Of a DNA stretch of 64,000 bases, positions 54,009 through 62,560 are shown in pieces. The position numbers and the translations under genes were made by a program. The DNA is from Flavobacterium degerlachei (GTDB lineage: Bacteria; Bacteroidota; Bacteroidia; Flavobacteriales; Flavobacteriaceae): the NCBI RefSeq assembly GCF_900106645.1, contig NZ_FNMV01000008.1, positions 62,001-126,000 of the forward strand, in the 5' to 3' direction. The notes beneath the pieces were generated by a model that did no database searches, was not told the DNA's origin, and worked only from the letters and a program-made list of their open reading frames with translations. Numbering within the stretch: the first letter of the stretch is position 1; each line of letters opens with the position of its first letter.

Positions 54009-54611
54009 ATGAGTCTTTTCAGAAAAATTTTTGGTTCTAGTATTTCGCCTTCAGATGAAGATAAAGAGAAAGAAAATAGTAAATATTTTACTGATACTGA
54101 TATGTCTATAGATGAACAATTCATCTATAATTTCAAAAGGAATGGTGGTAAATTTTTATATTGTGAAAACATTGAAGAAGTAAAAGAACAATTCGAAAAT
54201 ATCCTGCAAGAAAACGACTGGTATGAAAGTAACGTATTATGTTACGAGCCTAAACTTTTCAGTATATTAGATGAAAACAAACTGAGCTACGAAAAGTCAG
54301 CAAATCCAAAATTCCTTTTTTCATATTGTGAAAATCTAATTGCGGAAGAGGGCTCTATTTTATTTTCGTCAAACCAAATAAAGCAGCTAAAACCACACGA
54401 CTTGCCCGTCAACATTGTTGTTGTCGCGAGGACTAGCCAAATTCTTGCTGCTAAAAGTGATGGCCTAACTTCAATAAGAAAGAAATACGAAAGGGATTAT
54501 CCTACAAACATTACTGCAATAAAATATTTTGAAAAAGCAAAGGAAGAAGACTTTACCCAATACGGTAGTTCGGCCAAAAACCTTTATTTGCTTTTGTTAG
54601 AAGATCTTTAA
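54009..54611 (+). CDS. LUD-domain protein (LutC/YkgG type)
   Basis: This 200-residue protein has the C-terminal LUD domain, ending in VVVARTSQILAAKSDGLTSI and the short segment NLYLLLLEDL. In Bacillus, LutC is part of a lactate oxidation complex together with LutA and LutB, neither of which is near here. Members in flavobacteria are single proteins adjoining cdsA, so lactate use is not implied. The first 55 residues (SLFRKIFGSSISPSDEDKE) are polar and possibly disordered. A TATCTTTG -7 box at 53962-53969 lies 40 bases upstream, though the -33 match is poorly spaced. It heads the five-gene lipid/SOD operon. Confidence 0.82.
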   Translation: MSLFRKIFGSSISPSDEDKEKENSKYFTDTDMSIDEQFIYNFKRNGGKFLYCENIEEVKEQFENILQENDWYESNVLCYEPKLFSILDENKLSYEKSANPKFLFSYCENLIAEEGSILFSSNQIKQLKPHDLPVNIVVVARTSQILAAKSDGLTSIRKKYERDYPTNITAIKYFEKAKEEDFTQYGSSAKNLYLLLLEDL

Positions 54612-54612
54612 C

Positions 54613-55458
54613 ATGAATGAAACCCTTAAGAGATCTATTTCTGGTGCTGTTTATATTATTTTATTAATATTTTCAATACTCTTTTCAACCGAAAGCTTTT
54701 TTATACTCTTCGGTGTATTTCTTCTCATTGCAACAATTGAATTTTGTAATTTAATCGAAATTGCAAGAGTCATTCCCTTTATTGTGGCCAGTGCCACCTA
54801 TCTGCTTTTTTACGAAATATCTATTGCTACAGAAGGATACTTGTATCTTTTACGATTTAGTAAAACATTTGACCAGATTGTACTTGGTTTCACTCTTATC
54901 GTATTTATAAAATGCATCCATTTTCTTTTTGACAATAAAATCGTCAAGATTGATTCCTTTTCAAAGTACGTATATCTTATTGGTTACATCATACTCCCTT
55001 TTGCCATCATGACAAAGATTCCATTTGGAGTTAGCGGTTACAACCCTAAAATCCTTATCAGCATCTTTATTCTAATATGGACAAATGACACCTTTGCCTA
55101 TATCGTTGGGAAGTCTATTGGAAAAACAAAATTATTTGAAAGAATATCACCTAAGAAAACCGTTGAAGGATTTTTTGGTGGGGTATTATTTTCAGTAATT
55201 GCTAGTTATTTAGTTTCAAAATATTACATTGAGATTGCCGAAGGAAAAATCTTTATATGGATCATAATCGCCGTAATTGTTGGCGTCTTTGGAACTATAG
55301 GGGATTTAATCGAGTCAAAATTCAAACGAATTGCCGAGGTAAAAGACAGCGGAAAAATAATGCCCGGCCACGGAGGTATACTAGATCGACTAGATAGTGT
55401 TATATTTGTAGCACCAATTGTATTTTTATTTTATCAAATTTTAAATTATGTTTCATAA
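54613..55458 (+). CDS. cdsA: Phosphatidate cytidylyltransferase
   Basis: This 281-residue inner-membrane enzyme makes CDP-diacylglycerol from phosphatidic acid and CTP (EC 2.7.7.41). It has about seven or eight membrane helices. The signature GTIGDLIESKFKRIAEVKD and then PGHGGILDRLDS is near the C terminus. ISPKKTVEGFFGG is a further family motif. It starts one base after the LUD gene stop and overlaps psd by 11 bases, so all are cotranscribed. It supplies the precursor for phosphatidylethanolamine through Pss and Psd. Confidence 0.95.
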   Translation: MNETLKRSISGAVYIILLIFSILFSTESFFILFGVFLLIATIEFCNLIEIARVIPFIVASATYLLFYEISIATEGYLYLLRFSKTFDQIVLGFTLIVFIKCIHFLFDNKIVKIDSFSKYVYLIGYIILPFAIMTKIPFGVSGYNPKILISIFILIWTNDTFAYIVGKSIGKTKLFERISPKKTVEGFFGGVLFSVIASYLVSKYYIEIAEGKIFIWIIIAVIVGVFGTIGDLIESKFKRIAEVKDSGKIMPGHGGILDRLDSVIFVAPIVFLFYQILNYVS

Positions 55459-56101
55459 AGAAGGAGCCAAAACTATTTTACTAGGCGTAGCTTTTACAGC
55501 CATTGTACTTTTACTGTCTGACAGACTAATCGACATTTTTTGGCTTAAAAAAGCTTTGCAAATTAGTGCATTTTTGATCTTGATTATTATTCTGCAATTT
55601 TTCAGAAATCCAAAAAGAAAAGTACTGCTTAATGAAAATCAAATACTAGCTCCGGTAGACGGAAAAGTAGTTGTTATTGAAGAAGTATACGAAGGAGAGT
55701 TTTTTAAAGAAAAACGTTTACAGGTTTCCATTTTTATGTCGCCTATAAACGTACATGTTACCCGCTATCCAATGAGCGGAATCATAAAATTCAGCAAATA
55801 CCACCCAGGTAAATTTTTGGTGGCATGGCATCCTAAAGCAAGTGAAGAAAACGAAAGAACTACAATAGTTGTTGAAAACAACACTTTTGGAGCAATTTTG
55901 TACAGACAAATTGCAGGTGCTTTAGCAAGAAGAATTGTAAACTACGCGGAAGAAGGTATGCAAGTCGTACAAGGAACAGATGCTGGTTTCATTAAATTTG
56001 GATCTAGAGTAGACCTTTTTCTACCTTTAGGAACTCCAATTAGTGTAGTGCTGAACCAAAAAGCAATTGGAGGAAAAACTATAATTGCAACAAAAGAGTA
56101 A
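55448..56101 (+). CDS. psd: Phosphatidylserine decarboxylase, short form
   Basis: This 217-residue enzyme makes phosphatidylethanolamine from phosphatidylserine (EC 4.1.1.65) with a pyruvoyl cofactor. It has two N-terminal membrane segments. The conserved FMSPINVHVTRYPMSG comes first. Near the C terminus, FIKFGSRVDLFLPLGTP contains the Gly-Ser where the chain self-cleaves to give the pyruvoyl group. This short form is typical of Bacteroidota and archaea and lacks the long N domain of E. coli Psd. It overlaps cdsA by 11 bases and ACBP by one, giving a direct CdsA-Psd lipid pathway, with pss elsewhere. Confidence 0.93.
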   Translation: MFHKEGAKTILLGVAFTAIVLLLSDRLIDIFWLKKALQISAFLILIIILQFFRNPKRKVLLNENQILAPVDGKVVVIEEVYEGEFFKEKRLQVSIFMSPINVHVTRYPMSGIIKFSKYHPGKFLVAWHPKASEENERTTIVVENNTFGAILYRQIAGALARRIVNYAEEGMQVVQGTDAGFIKFGSRVDLFLPLGTPISVVLNQKAIGGKTIIATKE

Positions 56102-56370
56102 TGAATGCAAAAGACTTGGACATTAGGTTTCAAGAAGCAGTAAAAATCGCTTCCGAAATGACTCAAGCATCTTTACCACAAGATGTTCAGCTACGCCTTT
56201 ATGCCTATTACAAACAAGCCACTTTTGGTACCTTAGAACCAAGACAAACTTCAACGTATCATTTAAGAGATGCTTTTAAAACCAATGCTTGGATGCAGAT
56301 TAGTCATCTTTCTGCTGAAGAAGCAAAAGAACAATACATAGAAATCATCAATTCCCTAGTGGAAAAATAA
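56101..56370 (+). CDS. Acyl-CoA-binding protein
   Basis: This 89-residue four-helix protein of the ACBP family has the pattern LDIRFQEAVKIASEMTQ, then LRLYAYYKQATFG, and AWMQISHLSAEEAKEQYIE. The Tyr and Lys that hold the acyl-CoA phosphate are visible (YAYYKQATFG). The family is abundant in eukaryotes but patchy in bacteria. Its ATG overlaps the psd stop by one base (TAATG), which shows coupled translation. It probably delivers acyl-CoA to lipid synthesis next to CdsA and Psd. Confidence 0.92.
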   Translation: MNAKDLDIRFQEAVKIASEMTQASLPQDVQLRLYAYYKQATFGTLEPRQTSTYHLRDAFKTNAWMQISHLSAEEAKEQYIEIINSLVEK

Positions 56371-56378
56371 TACAACTA

Positions 56379-57155
56379 ATGAAAAGATTTAATTTATTAC
56401 TGACGAGCCTACTATTAATTACTATTTTAGTTTCTTGTAATAACAAAAAACTGACAGAAGTCGTAGAGGTTCCTTTACCAACTGCACAAGAGAAAGTGTC
56501 AATTGGATATCCTGATGACGTAAAGGCAAATAACGGTTCATTTCAACTGGAAAAATTACCGTATGCATATGATGCATTAGCGCCAACGGTTTCTCCTTTA
56601 ACCTTACAAATGCATTATTCTAAACATTATCTGACTTATACAAATAATCTAAATAATGCTATTGCTGGAACTGAATTTGAAAATCAATCAATAGAAGACA
56701 TCTTAGCCCATTTAGATATAAATAATACCGATTTAAGAAACAATGCCGGAGGTTACTACAACCATTCTCTATATTGGAAATCAATGGCTCCAAACGCAGG
56801 AGGCGCACCCAAAGACACAATAGCTTCTGCTATTTCAAGAGATTTTGGATCTTATGAAAACTTTGTGACTGCTTTTAAAAGCGAGGCTACAAAACAGTTT
56901 GCTTCTTCTTGGGTATTTTTAATTGTCGATAAATCAGGGAAATTAAAAGTGACCAGTAGCGAGAATCAAGATAACCCCTTGATGAAAAACGCATTGATTC
57001 CAGGAAAACCAATCTTAGCACTCGACTTATGGGAACATGCTTATTATTTGGGATACCAGTACAGAAGAAGAACTTATATTGAATCTTTTTTCAACGTAAT
57101 CAATTGGCAAAAAGTAGGCGAAAATTACGAGGCTGCCTTGAGAAGAAAATATTAG
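56379..57155 (+). CDS. Lipoprotein Fe/Mn superoxide dismutase
   Basis: This 258-residue Fe/Mn superoxide dismutase converts superoxide to oxygen and hydrogen peroxide. It differs from cytoplasmic SODs in having a lipoprotein signal (MKRFNLLLTSLLLITILVSC; lipobox Cys20), so it is anchored in the envelope. The metal ligands are His in HYSKHYLTY, His in GGYYNHSLYW, and Asp and His in LALDLWEHAYYLG. Fe or Mn use cannot be decided by eye. An extra linker of about 40 residues separates lipobox and core. It is the last gene of the LUD-cdsA-psd-ACBP unit, eight bases after ACBP, with a terminator following. Confidence 0.92.
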   Translation: MKRFNLLLTSLLLITILVSCNNKKLTEVVEVPLPTAQEKVSIGYPDDVKANNGSFQLEKLPYAYDALAPTVSPLTLQMHYSKHYLTYTNNLNNAIAGTEFENQSIEDILAHLDINNTDLRNNAGGYYNHSLYWKSMAPNAGGAPKDTIASAISRDFGSYENFVTAFKSEATKQFASSWVFLIVDKSGKLKVTSSENQDNPLMKNALIPGKPILALDLWEHAYYLGYQYRRRTYIESFFNVINWQKVGENYEAALRRKY

Positions 57156-57171
57156 TTTAGATATAAAAATT

Positions 57172-57212
57172 AAATGCTGATGCAGAACTATTATGTTTGC
57201 ATCAGCATTTTT
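57172..57212 (+). terminator. Terminator of the lipid/SOD operon
   Basis: AAATGCTGATGCA and TGCATCAGCATTT form a perfect 13-base stem with a 13-base loop and T-rich tail. It faces the 3' end of the amylase gene. Confidence 0.88.
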
Positions 57213-57245
57213 ATTTAAACCTCTTTCGCCATTAGGCTAAATCAT

Positions 57246-59114
57246 TTACAGTTGAAAAATAAATGATTCCGAAGGTGCAATCGTAATTTGTACTTTGCCC
57301 TCCCCGTTTACAACTTCTAATTGAGGTTTAGCTGTCTCATACAATTGATCCGTAATAGTATAGCTACCGTCCTTCAAATTCCATTTTTGAATTATATCAG
57401 ATGGTATCTTAAGTTCGAAAGAACTAGTACTAATCCATGAAAAATTTGTAACAATAATTAGCTTTTGAGTAGTTGACCATCTTGTGTATGCATAAATCCC
57501 TGGATCAAAACCTGCCGTAGACTGACGGTTAATTGTTTGAATTTCTTCAAATTTACCCATTAATGCTGAACTACTAATAGAGAAATTAAGCAGCCTTTTA
57601 TAGAAATCACGAAGTTCCTTTTCCTCTTTCGTTAGTAATCCGCCATCAAACTTACCATTATTCACCCATCGTTGATGATTTGGTACACCTATATAATCAA
57701 AAATTGAAGTTCTGGAATGCGTACCGAATCCTGCATTTTCATTAGCGGCCTCCCCTACTTCTTGCCCAAAATAAACCATTGTTGGCGATGTACTAATCGT
57801 AGTTGAAACAACCATTAAAGGTTTTCCTTTTTCAGCTGTACCTGCAAATTCAGGACTCGCTAAACGTTGTTCGTCATGGTTATCTAGAAAATGCAACATA
57901 TGATGCTCGATATCTTCCATTCCTTTTTGAATGTCAGAAAGCCCATCAGGCAAAGATCTTCCCTGAATAACATCCTTTAACTTATCATAAGTTTCTACCT
58001 TGTCATATAAATAATCCATTTTCCCTAATCGAATATAATTGCGGTACTCTTGAGGATTGTACACTTCGGCCAATAAGAACGCGTCAGGATTCTTCATTTT
58101 TACGGCTGAATTCATAAAGCTCCAAAATTCATAAGGAACCATCTCAGCCATATCATATCTGAAACCGTCAACTCCTTTATCTGTCCAATACAAAGCAATA
58201 TCACGGAATTTTATCCAAGAAGAAGGAACGCTTTTGCCTTTCCAAAATTCGAAATGCTCTTGGTATGATTTTGTATCATAGCCTACTGGAAGTTCTGGAA
58301 AATCCTTAGAACCGTCAGGACGAACACCGTAGTTCACTTTTACGGTTTCATACCAGTCATTTTTGTCTGGTTTTGCCATTCTAGACCCATTTCCTGTCCA
58401 TTTTGCTGGAATTTCTTGAAATTTACCATCGCTAAGCGGAGTAACTTCTCCATTCAAAGGTTTTACTGTGTCTGGAACCTCAAATTGAGAATTAGGAATG
58501 TAATAGAAATTATTGTCTCTTTTATATTCAACTGTAACATCATCATCAGCACCAAAATCCCTTACGCCTTCAGGATTACTTTTCCCCTCGTACTTGCGTG
58601 CAATGTGGTTGGGCACAATATCAATCAACAATTTTAGTCCTGCATCATGAGTTCTCGCTATCAAAGCATCAAATTCTTGTAAACGATTTGCTGGATCAAC
58701 CGCTAAATCTGGGTTTACATTATAATAATCTTTTACAGCATATGGTGAACCTGCTCTTCCTTTTACGATATCAGGATCGTCATTAGACACTCCAATTGCT
58801 TCATAATCCCGAATCAAAGCATGATGCGGAACTCCGGTATACCAGATATAAGTAACGCCTAAGTCTTTAATTTCCTGCAGCGCTTTATCCGTAAAATCAT
58901 TAAACTTACCTACTCCATTTTCTTCAATGGTTCCCCAAGGTTTATTATTTGTGTTTGTATTCCCAAATAAACGGGTAAACACTTGGTATACCACTTCTTT
59001 CTTCTCTGTGGCAATTTCTTTCTTTTCTTCAGTCATTTTTAAATCTTTCGTTTTGCAAGCCGCAGACAGAAGTACTACGCTTATCCCTAATACAAGGGCT
59101 TTCTTTTTTATCAT
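57246..59114 (-). CDS. Lipoprotein alpha-amylase family (GH13) glycosidase
   Basis: This 622-residue protein has a lipobox (VLLSAAC, Cys20), so it is an envelope lipoprotein like SusG. The GH13 conserved regions are present in order: LLIDIVPNHIA (region I), GFRYDMAEMVP (nucleophile Asp), AFLLAEVYNPQEYR (acid/base Glu), and HFLDNHDEQRLA (third Asp). It cleaves alpha-1,4-glucans, probably starch or glycogen on the cell surface. No SusC/SusD genes are adjacent, and it is single with a shared terminator below. An insert between about 170 and 300 (containing FGADDDVTVEYKRDNNF) may hold binding loops. Outer-surface placement is likely but not proved. Confidence 0.93.
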   Translation of the reverse strand: MIKKKALVLGISVVLLSAACKTKDLKMTEEKKEIATEKKEVVYQVFTRLFGNTNTNNKPWGTIEENGVGKFNDFTDKALQEIKDLGVTYIWYTGVPHHALIRDYEAIGVSNDDPDIVKGRAGSPYAVKDYYNVNPDLAVDPANRLQEFDALIARTHDAGLKLLIDIVPNHIARKYEGKSNPEGVRDFGADDDVTVEYKRDNNFYYIPNSQFEVPDTVKPLNGEVTPLSDGKFQEIPAKWTGNGSRMAKPDKNDWYETVKVNYGVRPDGSKDFPELPVGYDTKSYQEHFEFWKGKSVPSSWIKFRDIALYWTDKGVDGFRYDMAEMVPYEFWSFMNSAVKMKNPDAFLLAEVYNPQEYRNYIRLGKMDYLYDKVETYDKLKDVIQGRSLPDGLSDIQKGMEDIEHHMLHFLDNHDEQRLASPEFAGTAEKGKPLMVVSTTISTSPTMVYFGQEVGEAANENAGFGTHSRTSIFDYIGVPNHQRWVNNGKFDGGLLTKEEKELRDFYKRLLNFSISSSALMGKFEEIQTINRQSTAGFDPGIYAYTRWSTTQKLIIVTNFSWISTSSFELKIPSDIIQKWNLKDGSYTITDQLYETAKPQLEVVNGEGKVQITIAPSESFIFQL

Positions 59115-59386
59115 TCCTTTAAATATTAACAGCTAAACAACTATTCAAATTCATTTCAGCCAAAATGAATTACTTGAATAATCAGTTTTTAAATTTACTG
59201 TAATTTTTAAAACTACGCCAAATTCATTTTTCCATTAATCAAAAATGGGAATTTAAAACTTCACTACAACGAAAGAGTACCATTATTTGTTAATAACTTG
59301 TAACTCGTATAAAAACCGCATCTAAATACAATATCCATCAACTTATAAATAAATGCTAATATGGATAAGGATTGTTTCCTTTTTCA

Positions 59387-59394
59387 TAAATTTG
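59387..59394 (+). promoter_or_regulatory. -7 box for the OstA-like gene
   Basis: TAAATTTG matches TAnnTTTG exactly and lies 17 bases before the TTG start codon at 59411. A correctly spaced -33 TTG was not seen. The 296 bases between the amylase and this gene hold nothing else recognised. Confidence 0.55.
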
Positions 59395-59410
59395 ACAAAA
59401 AATAAATCCA

Positions 59411-61042
59411 TTGAAGAAATCCCTGTTTTTCATCTGTTGTTGTTTGGCAATATTAAGTTCAAAACCCATTTTGGCGCAAGCAGCAAAAAAAATCGTTGTA
59501 GAGCATTCTGATTATGCAGATGTCAATCAAGTTGAGATGCCTGATGCCTTTTTACTCACGGGAAATGTACGCGTTAGTCACGATGGAGTGGTTCTTACCT
59601 GCAACAAGGCTTATTATTTTCAAAAAGAAAATTATATCAAAGCATTTGGGAATGTGCAATTAGTTCAAGGTGACACTTTATACTTAAACAGCAAGTATGC
59701 CGAGTATAACGGAAATGTAAAAAAAGCATTTGCAGCCGGAGATGCTTTTATGAGTTCACCCGATGCTACTTTGGCAACAGATACCATTAATTTTGACCGA
59801 AATGTACAAGAAGCCTATTACAGTTCGCCAGGAACTATAATCAATAAAGAAAACACTTTAAAAAGTAAGTCGGGGAAATATTATGTAGCTCAAAAAAAGT
59901 TCCAGTTCCTGACAGCAGTTACTATTACAAATCCAAACTATGTGATAAAATCAAATCATTTGGATTATTATAGTAATTCTGGTCATAGTTATCTTTTTGG
60001 TCCTTCAACAATCACAAGTAAGACCAATTATATCTATACCGAAAAAGGGTTTTATGACACTAAAAAAAACCTAGCACATTTTCTTAGGAAGTCATACATA
60101 AAATACGAAGACCGACTGATTGAAGGAGATAGTTTATATTATGATCGAAATAAAGAATTTGCTTCTGCCACCCGAAATGTAAAAATAACGGATTCCGTAA
60201 ATCGCGCAATTGTTAAGGGGCATTATGCCGAAATATACAAAAAACAAGACTCGATGTTTGTTACCAAAAGAGCTGTTGCTGTAAACTTTGTTCAAAACGA
60301 CTCGGTTTATATTCATGGTAAAAGGCTTATGGTTACCGGAAAGGAAAATAACCGAATTATTCGCGCCTACAACAATGTACGTTTCTACAAAACGGACATG
60401 AGCGGAAAATGTGATTCGATACATTCCAGTTCAAAAACTGCCATAACGAAACTTATTGGCAACCCAATACTGTGGAATGGCGAAAGCCAAATTACTGGAG
60501 ATATAATGCACCTTATAGGGAATAACAATACTCAAAAGCTCGATTCGTTGAAAGTCCTAAACAATACCTTCCTCGTCTCAAAAGACACCTTGGGCACTGG
60601 ATATAATCAGGTAAAAGGTCTCAACCTCTTTGGTAAATTTGAAGAGGGAAAACTACATGATGTGGATATTGTCAAAAATGCAGAAGTGGTCTATTTTATG
60701 CGCAACGATACGAATGAACTTATTGGAATCAACAAAAACGTAAGCAGTAAGATCAACTTAATTTTTGAAGATAGTGCCATAGAAACCATCACTTTTTATA
60801 ATCAGGTTGACGGTGATATATATCCCGACAAAGACCTGCCAGAAAATGCCCGAAAACTCCGTGGCCTAGTGTGGCGAGGGGACGAAAGGATAAAGTCTAA
60901 AGACGATATTTTCTCAGATGAAGACAATGAACTCAATGACAAAATGATTGAAGCAGGAAAAAAAGAGGATGCAAAGGAAAATGTCCCGATGAAGATCAGG
61001 AAAGAAACTTTGAATTACGATAAGAAGAAAAAGACCAAGTAA
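59411..61042 (+). CDS. OstA-like (LptA/organic-solvent-tolerance) envelope protein
   Basis: This 543-residue protein has a signal peptide (KKSLFFICCCLAILSSKPI, cleavage near residue 22). Repeated OstA-type beta-strand modules follow, such as FLLTGNVRVSHDGVVLTCNK and YFQKENYIKAFGNVQLVQGD, typical of the periplasmic LPS-transport jellyroll. It may bridge LPS between the inner and outer membranes, a larger version of LptA. The start is TTG at 59411; there is no in-frame ATG that would keep the signal peptide. The C-terminal about 45 residues are charged and lysine-rich. It is followed by an aminotransferase gene after 190 bases. Confidence 0.85.
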   Translation: MKKSLFFICCCLAILSSKPILAQAAKKIVVEHSDYADVNQVEMPDAFLLTGNVRVSHDGVVLTCNKAYYFQKENYIKAFGNVQLVQGDTLYLNSKYAEYNGNVKKAFAAGDAFMSSPDATLATDTINFDRNVQEAYYSSPGTIINKENTLKSKSGKYYVAQKKFQFLTAVTITNPNYVIKSNHLDYYSNSGHSYLFGPSTITSKTNYIYTEKGFYDTKKNLAHFLRKSYIKYEDRLIEGDSLYYDRNKEFASATRNVKITDSVNRAIVKGHYAEIYKKQDSMFVTKRAVAVNFVQNDSVYIHGKRLMVTGKENNRIIRAYNNVRFYKTDMSGKCDSIHSSSKTAITKLIGNPILWNGESQITGDIMHLIGNNNTQKLDSLKVLNNTFLVSKDTLGTGYNQVKGLNLFGKFEEGKLHDVDIVKNAEVVYFMRNDTNELIGINKNVSSKINLIFEDSAIETITFYNQVDGDIYPDKDLPENARKLRGLVWRGDERIKSKDDIFSDEDNELNDKMIEAGKKEDAKENVPMKIRKETLNYDKKKKTK

Positions 61043-61198
61043 TCAATGGTCAGTTTCTTTTAGTGATCAGTCCCTGTTTAAATATAATTATTTATGCGGT
61101 TTGCACCATATAATAATTCAAGATTAAGGGAAGTCAGCAGCTATAAAAATGCGTCACGAAAAATAATACATTATAAAACTCAGCAAATTTAGCGGAAA

Positions 61199-61212
61199 AA
61201 ATAGCGCTATTT
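61199..61212. promoter_or_regulatory. Perfect palindrome before the aminotransferase gene
   Basis: AAATAGCGCTATTT is a 14-base perfect palindrome 20 bases before the GTG start codon. It may be an operator, but no regulator is nearby. Confidence 0.35.
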
Positions 61213-61232
61213 GCGGTTAAATACATAAAAAA

Positions 61233-62426
61233 GTGAATAACGATTTCATAAAATACCAGGCACAAACTTCACCCCATCCATTGGGAATGGAAGTTTCCTA
61301 CGCTATGGGTTCTTACATATACGACACAAATAATAAAAAATACTTGGATTTTGTAGCGGGAGTTTCTGCTTGTACACTTGGTCATCAGCCAGCAAGGGTA
61401 AACCAAGCCATCAAGGACCAGTTGGACAAATATTCGCATGTGATGGTTTACGGCGAATATTCACAAAGTCCTGCAGTTGAATATTGCAAACTATTAGCCT
61501 CTCTCCTACCCAAACCTTTAGACAAAACCTACTTGGTAAACTCAGGTACTGAAGCTATAGAAGGTGCTTTAAAATTAGCACGACGCGTTACTGGTCGTAG
61601 CCAATTGATTTCTTGCAACAATGCCTACCATGGAAACACGATGGGATCTATGAGTGTAATGGGATTTGAGGAACGCAAGCAGATATTTAGACCATTAATC
61701 CCTGATGTAGATTTTATCACTTTCAATAACGAAGCCGACTTAGATAAAATAACAACAAAAACGGCTGCAATCCTACTAGAAACTATTCAGGGAGGAGCTG
61801 GCTTTATACAACCAGAAAACGGTTTTCTTACAAAAGTACGAGAACGTTGCACAGAAGTTGGCGCTCTTTTAATCTTGGACGAAATCCAACCTGGTTTTGG
61901 AAGAACGGGAAAACTATTTGGTTTCCAAAACTATGATATTGTACCAGACGTTGTTGTTATGGGTAAAGGAATGGGAGGCGGAATGCCTGTTGGTGCTTTT
62001 ACAGCTTCATCTGCTATGATGGACTTATTGAGTGACAACCCAAAGCTAGGTCATATCACTACATTTGGCGGTCATCCTGTCATAGCGGCAGCATGTTTGG
62101 CCACTTTGAAGGAAATTACTGAAACCCCTTTGATGTCAAGCGCTTTAGAAAAAGAAAAACTATTTAGATCTCTTTTGGTACACCCTTTGATACAAGAAGT
62201 TCGAGGAAAAGGGTTAATGCTGGCCGCAATGACAAAAAGCGCAGCAATAACAAATGAAGTGATATTGAAATGTCAAGACAAAGGACTTATTTTATTTTGG
62301 TTACTTTTTGAAGGATGTGCGATAAGAATTACGCCGCCACTTACGATTTCTGAAGAAGAAATACGAGAAGGTTGCGCAATAATGTTGGAAGTAATGAATG
62401 AAATCCTAGTGTCGATTGAAAATTAA
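61233..62426 (+). CDS. Class III PLP-dependent aminotransferase
   Basis: This 397-residue enzyme of the acetylornithine/ornithine/4-aminobutyrate aminotransferase group uses pyridoxal phosphate. The cofactor segments SGTEAIEGALKLARRVTGRS and LILDEIQPGFGRTGKLFGFQ (Asp for the ring nitrogen) are present. The Schiff-base lysine is in VVMGKGMGGGMPVGAF. The substrate cannot be fixed from sequence. The start is GTG at 61233 (read as Met, then NNDFIKYQAQTSPHPLG); no ATG lies nearby upstream. It is followed by a TPR gene in the same direction after 134 bases. Arginine or amine metabolism is possible but not supported by neighbours. Confidence 0.92.
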   Translation: MNNDFIKYQAQTSPHPLGMEVSYAMGSYIYDTNNKKYLDFVAGVSACTLGHQPARVNQAIKDQLDKYSHVMVYGEYSQSPAVEYCKLLASLLPKPLDKTYLVNSGTEAIEGALKLARRVTGRSQLISCNNAYHGNTMGSMSVMGFEERKQIFRPLIPDVDFITFNNEADLDKITTKTAAILLETIQGGAGFIQPENGFLTKVRERCTEVGALLILDEIQPGFGRTGKLFGFQNYDIVPDVVVMGKGMGGGMPVGAFTASSAMMDLLSDNPKLGHITTFGGHPVIAAACLATLKEITETPLMSSALEKEKLFRSLLVHPLIQEVRGKGLMLAAMTKSAAITNEVILKCQDKGLILFWLLFEGCAIRITPPLTISEEEIREGCAIMLEVMNEILVSIEN

Positions 62427-62560
62427 TTGGCTTAAAATAACTACAATAGATACATCAATTCCTTTTTGTTAATTAAATTGTTCACAACAATTCTAATTTT
62501 CCTCCACAGCAACAGTAAGGATGCCTAATTTTAAATAGGCCAAATTCAAAAAAATAAAGT

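Noticed and set aside
54009..54611. Lactate utilisation role for the LUD protein
   Set aside because: LutA- and LutB-type neighbours are missing, and the gene is embedded in a phospholipid operon.
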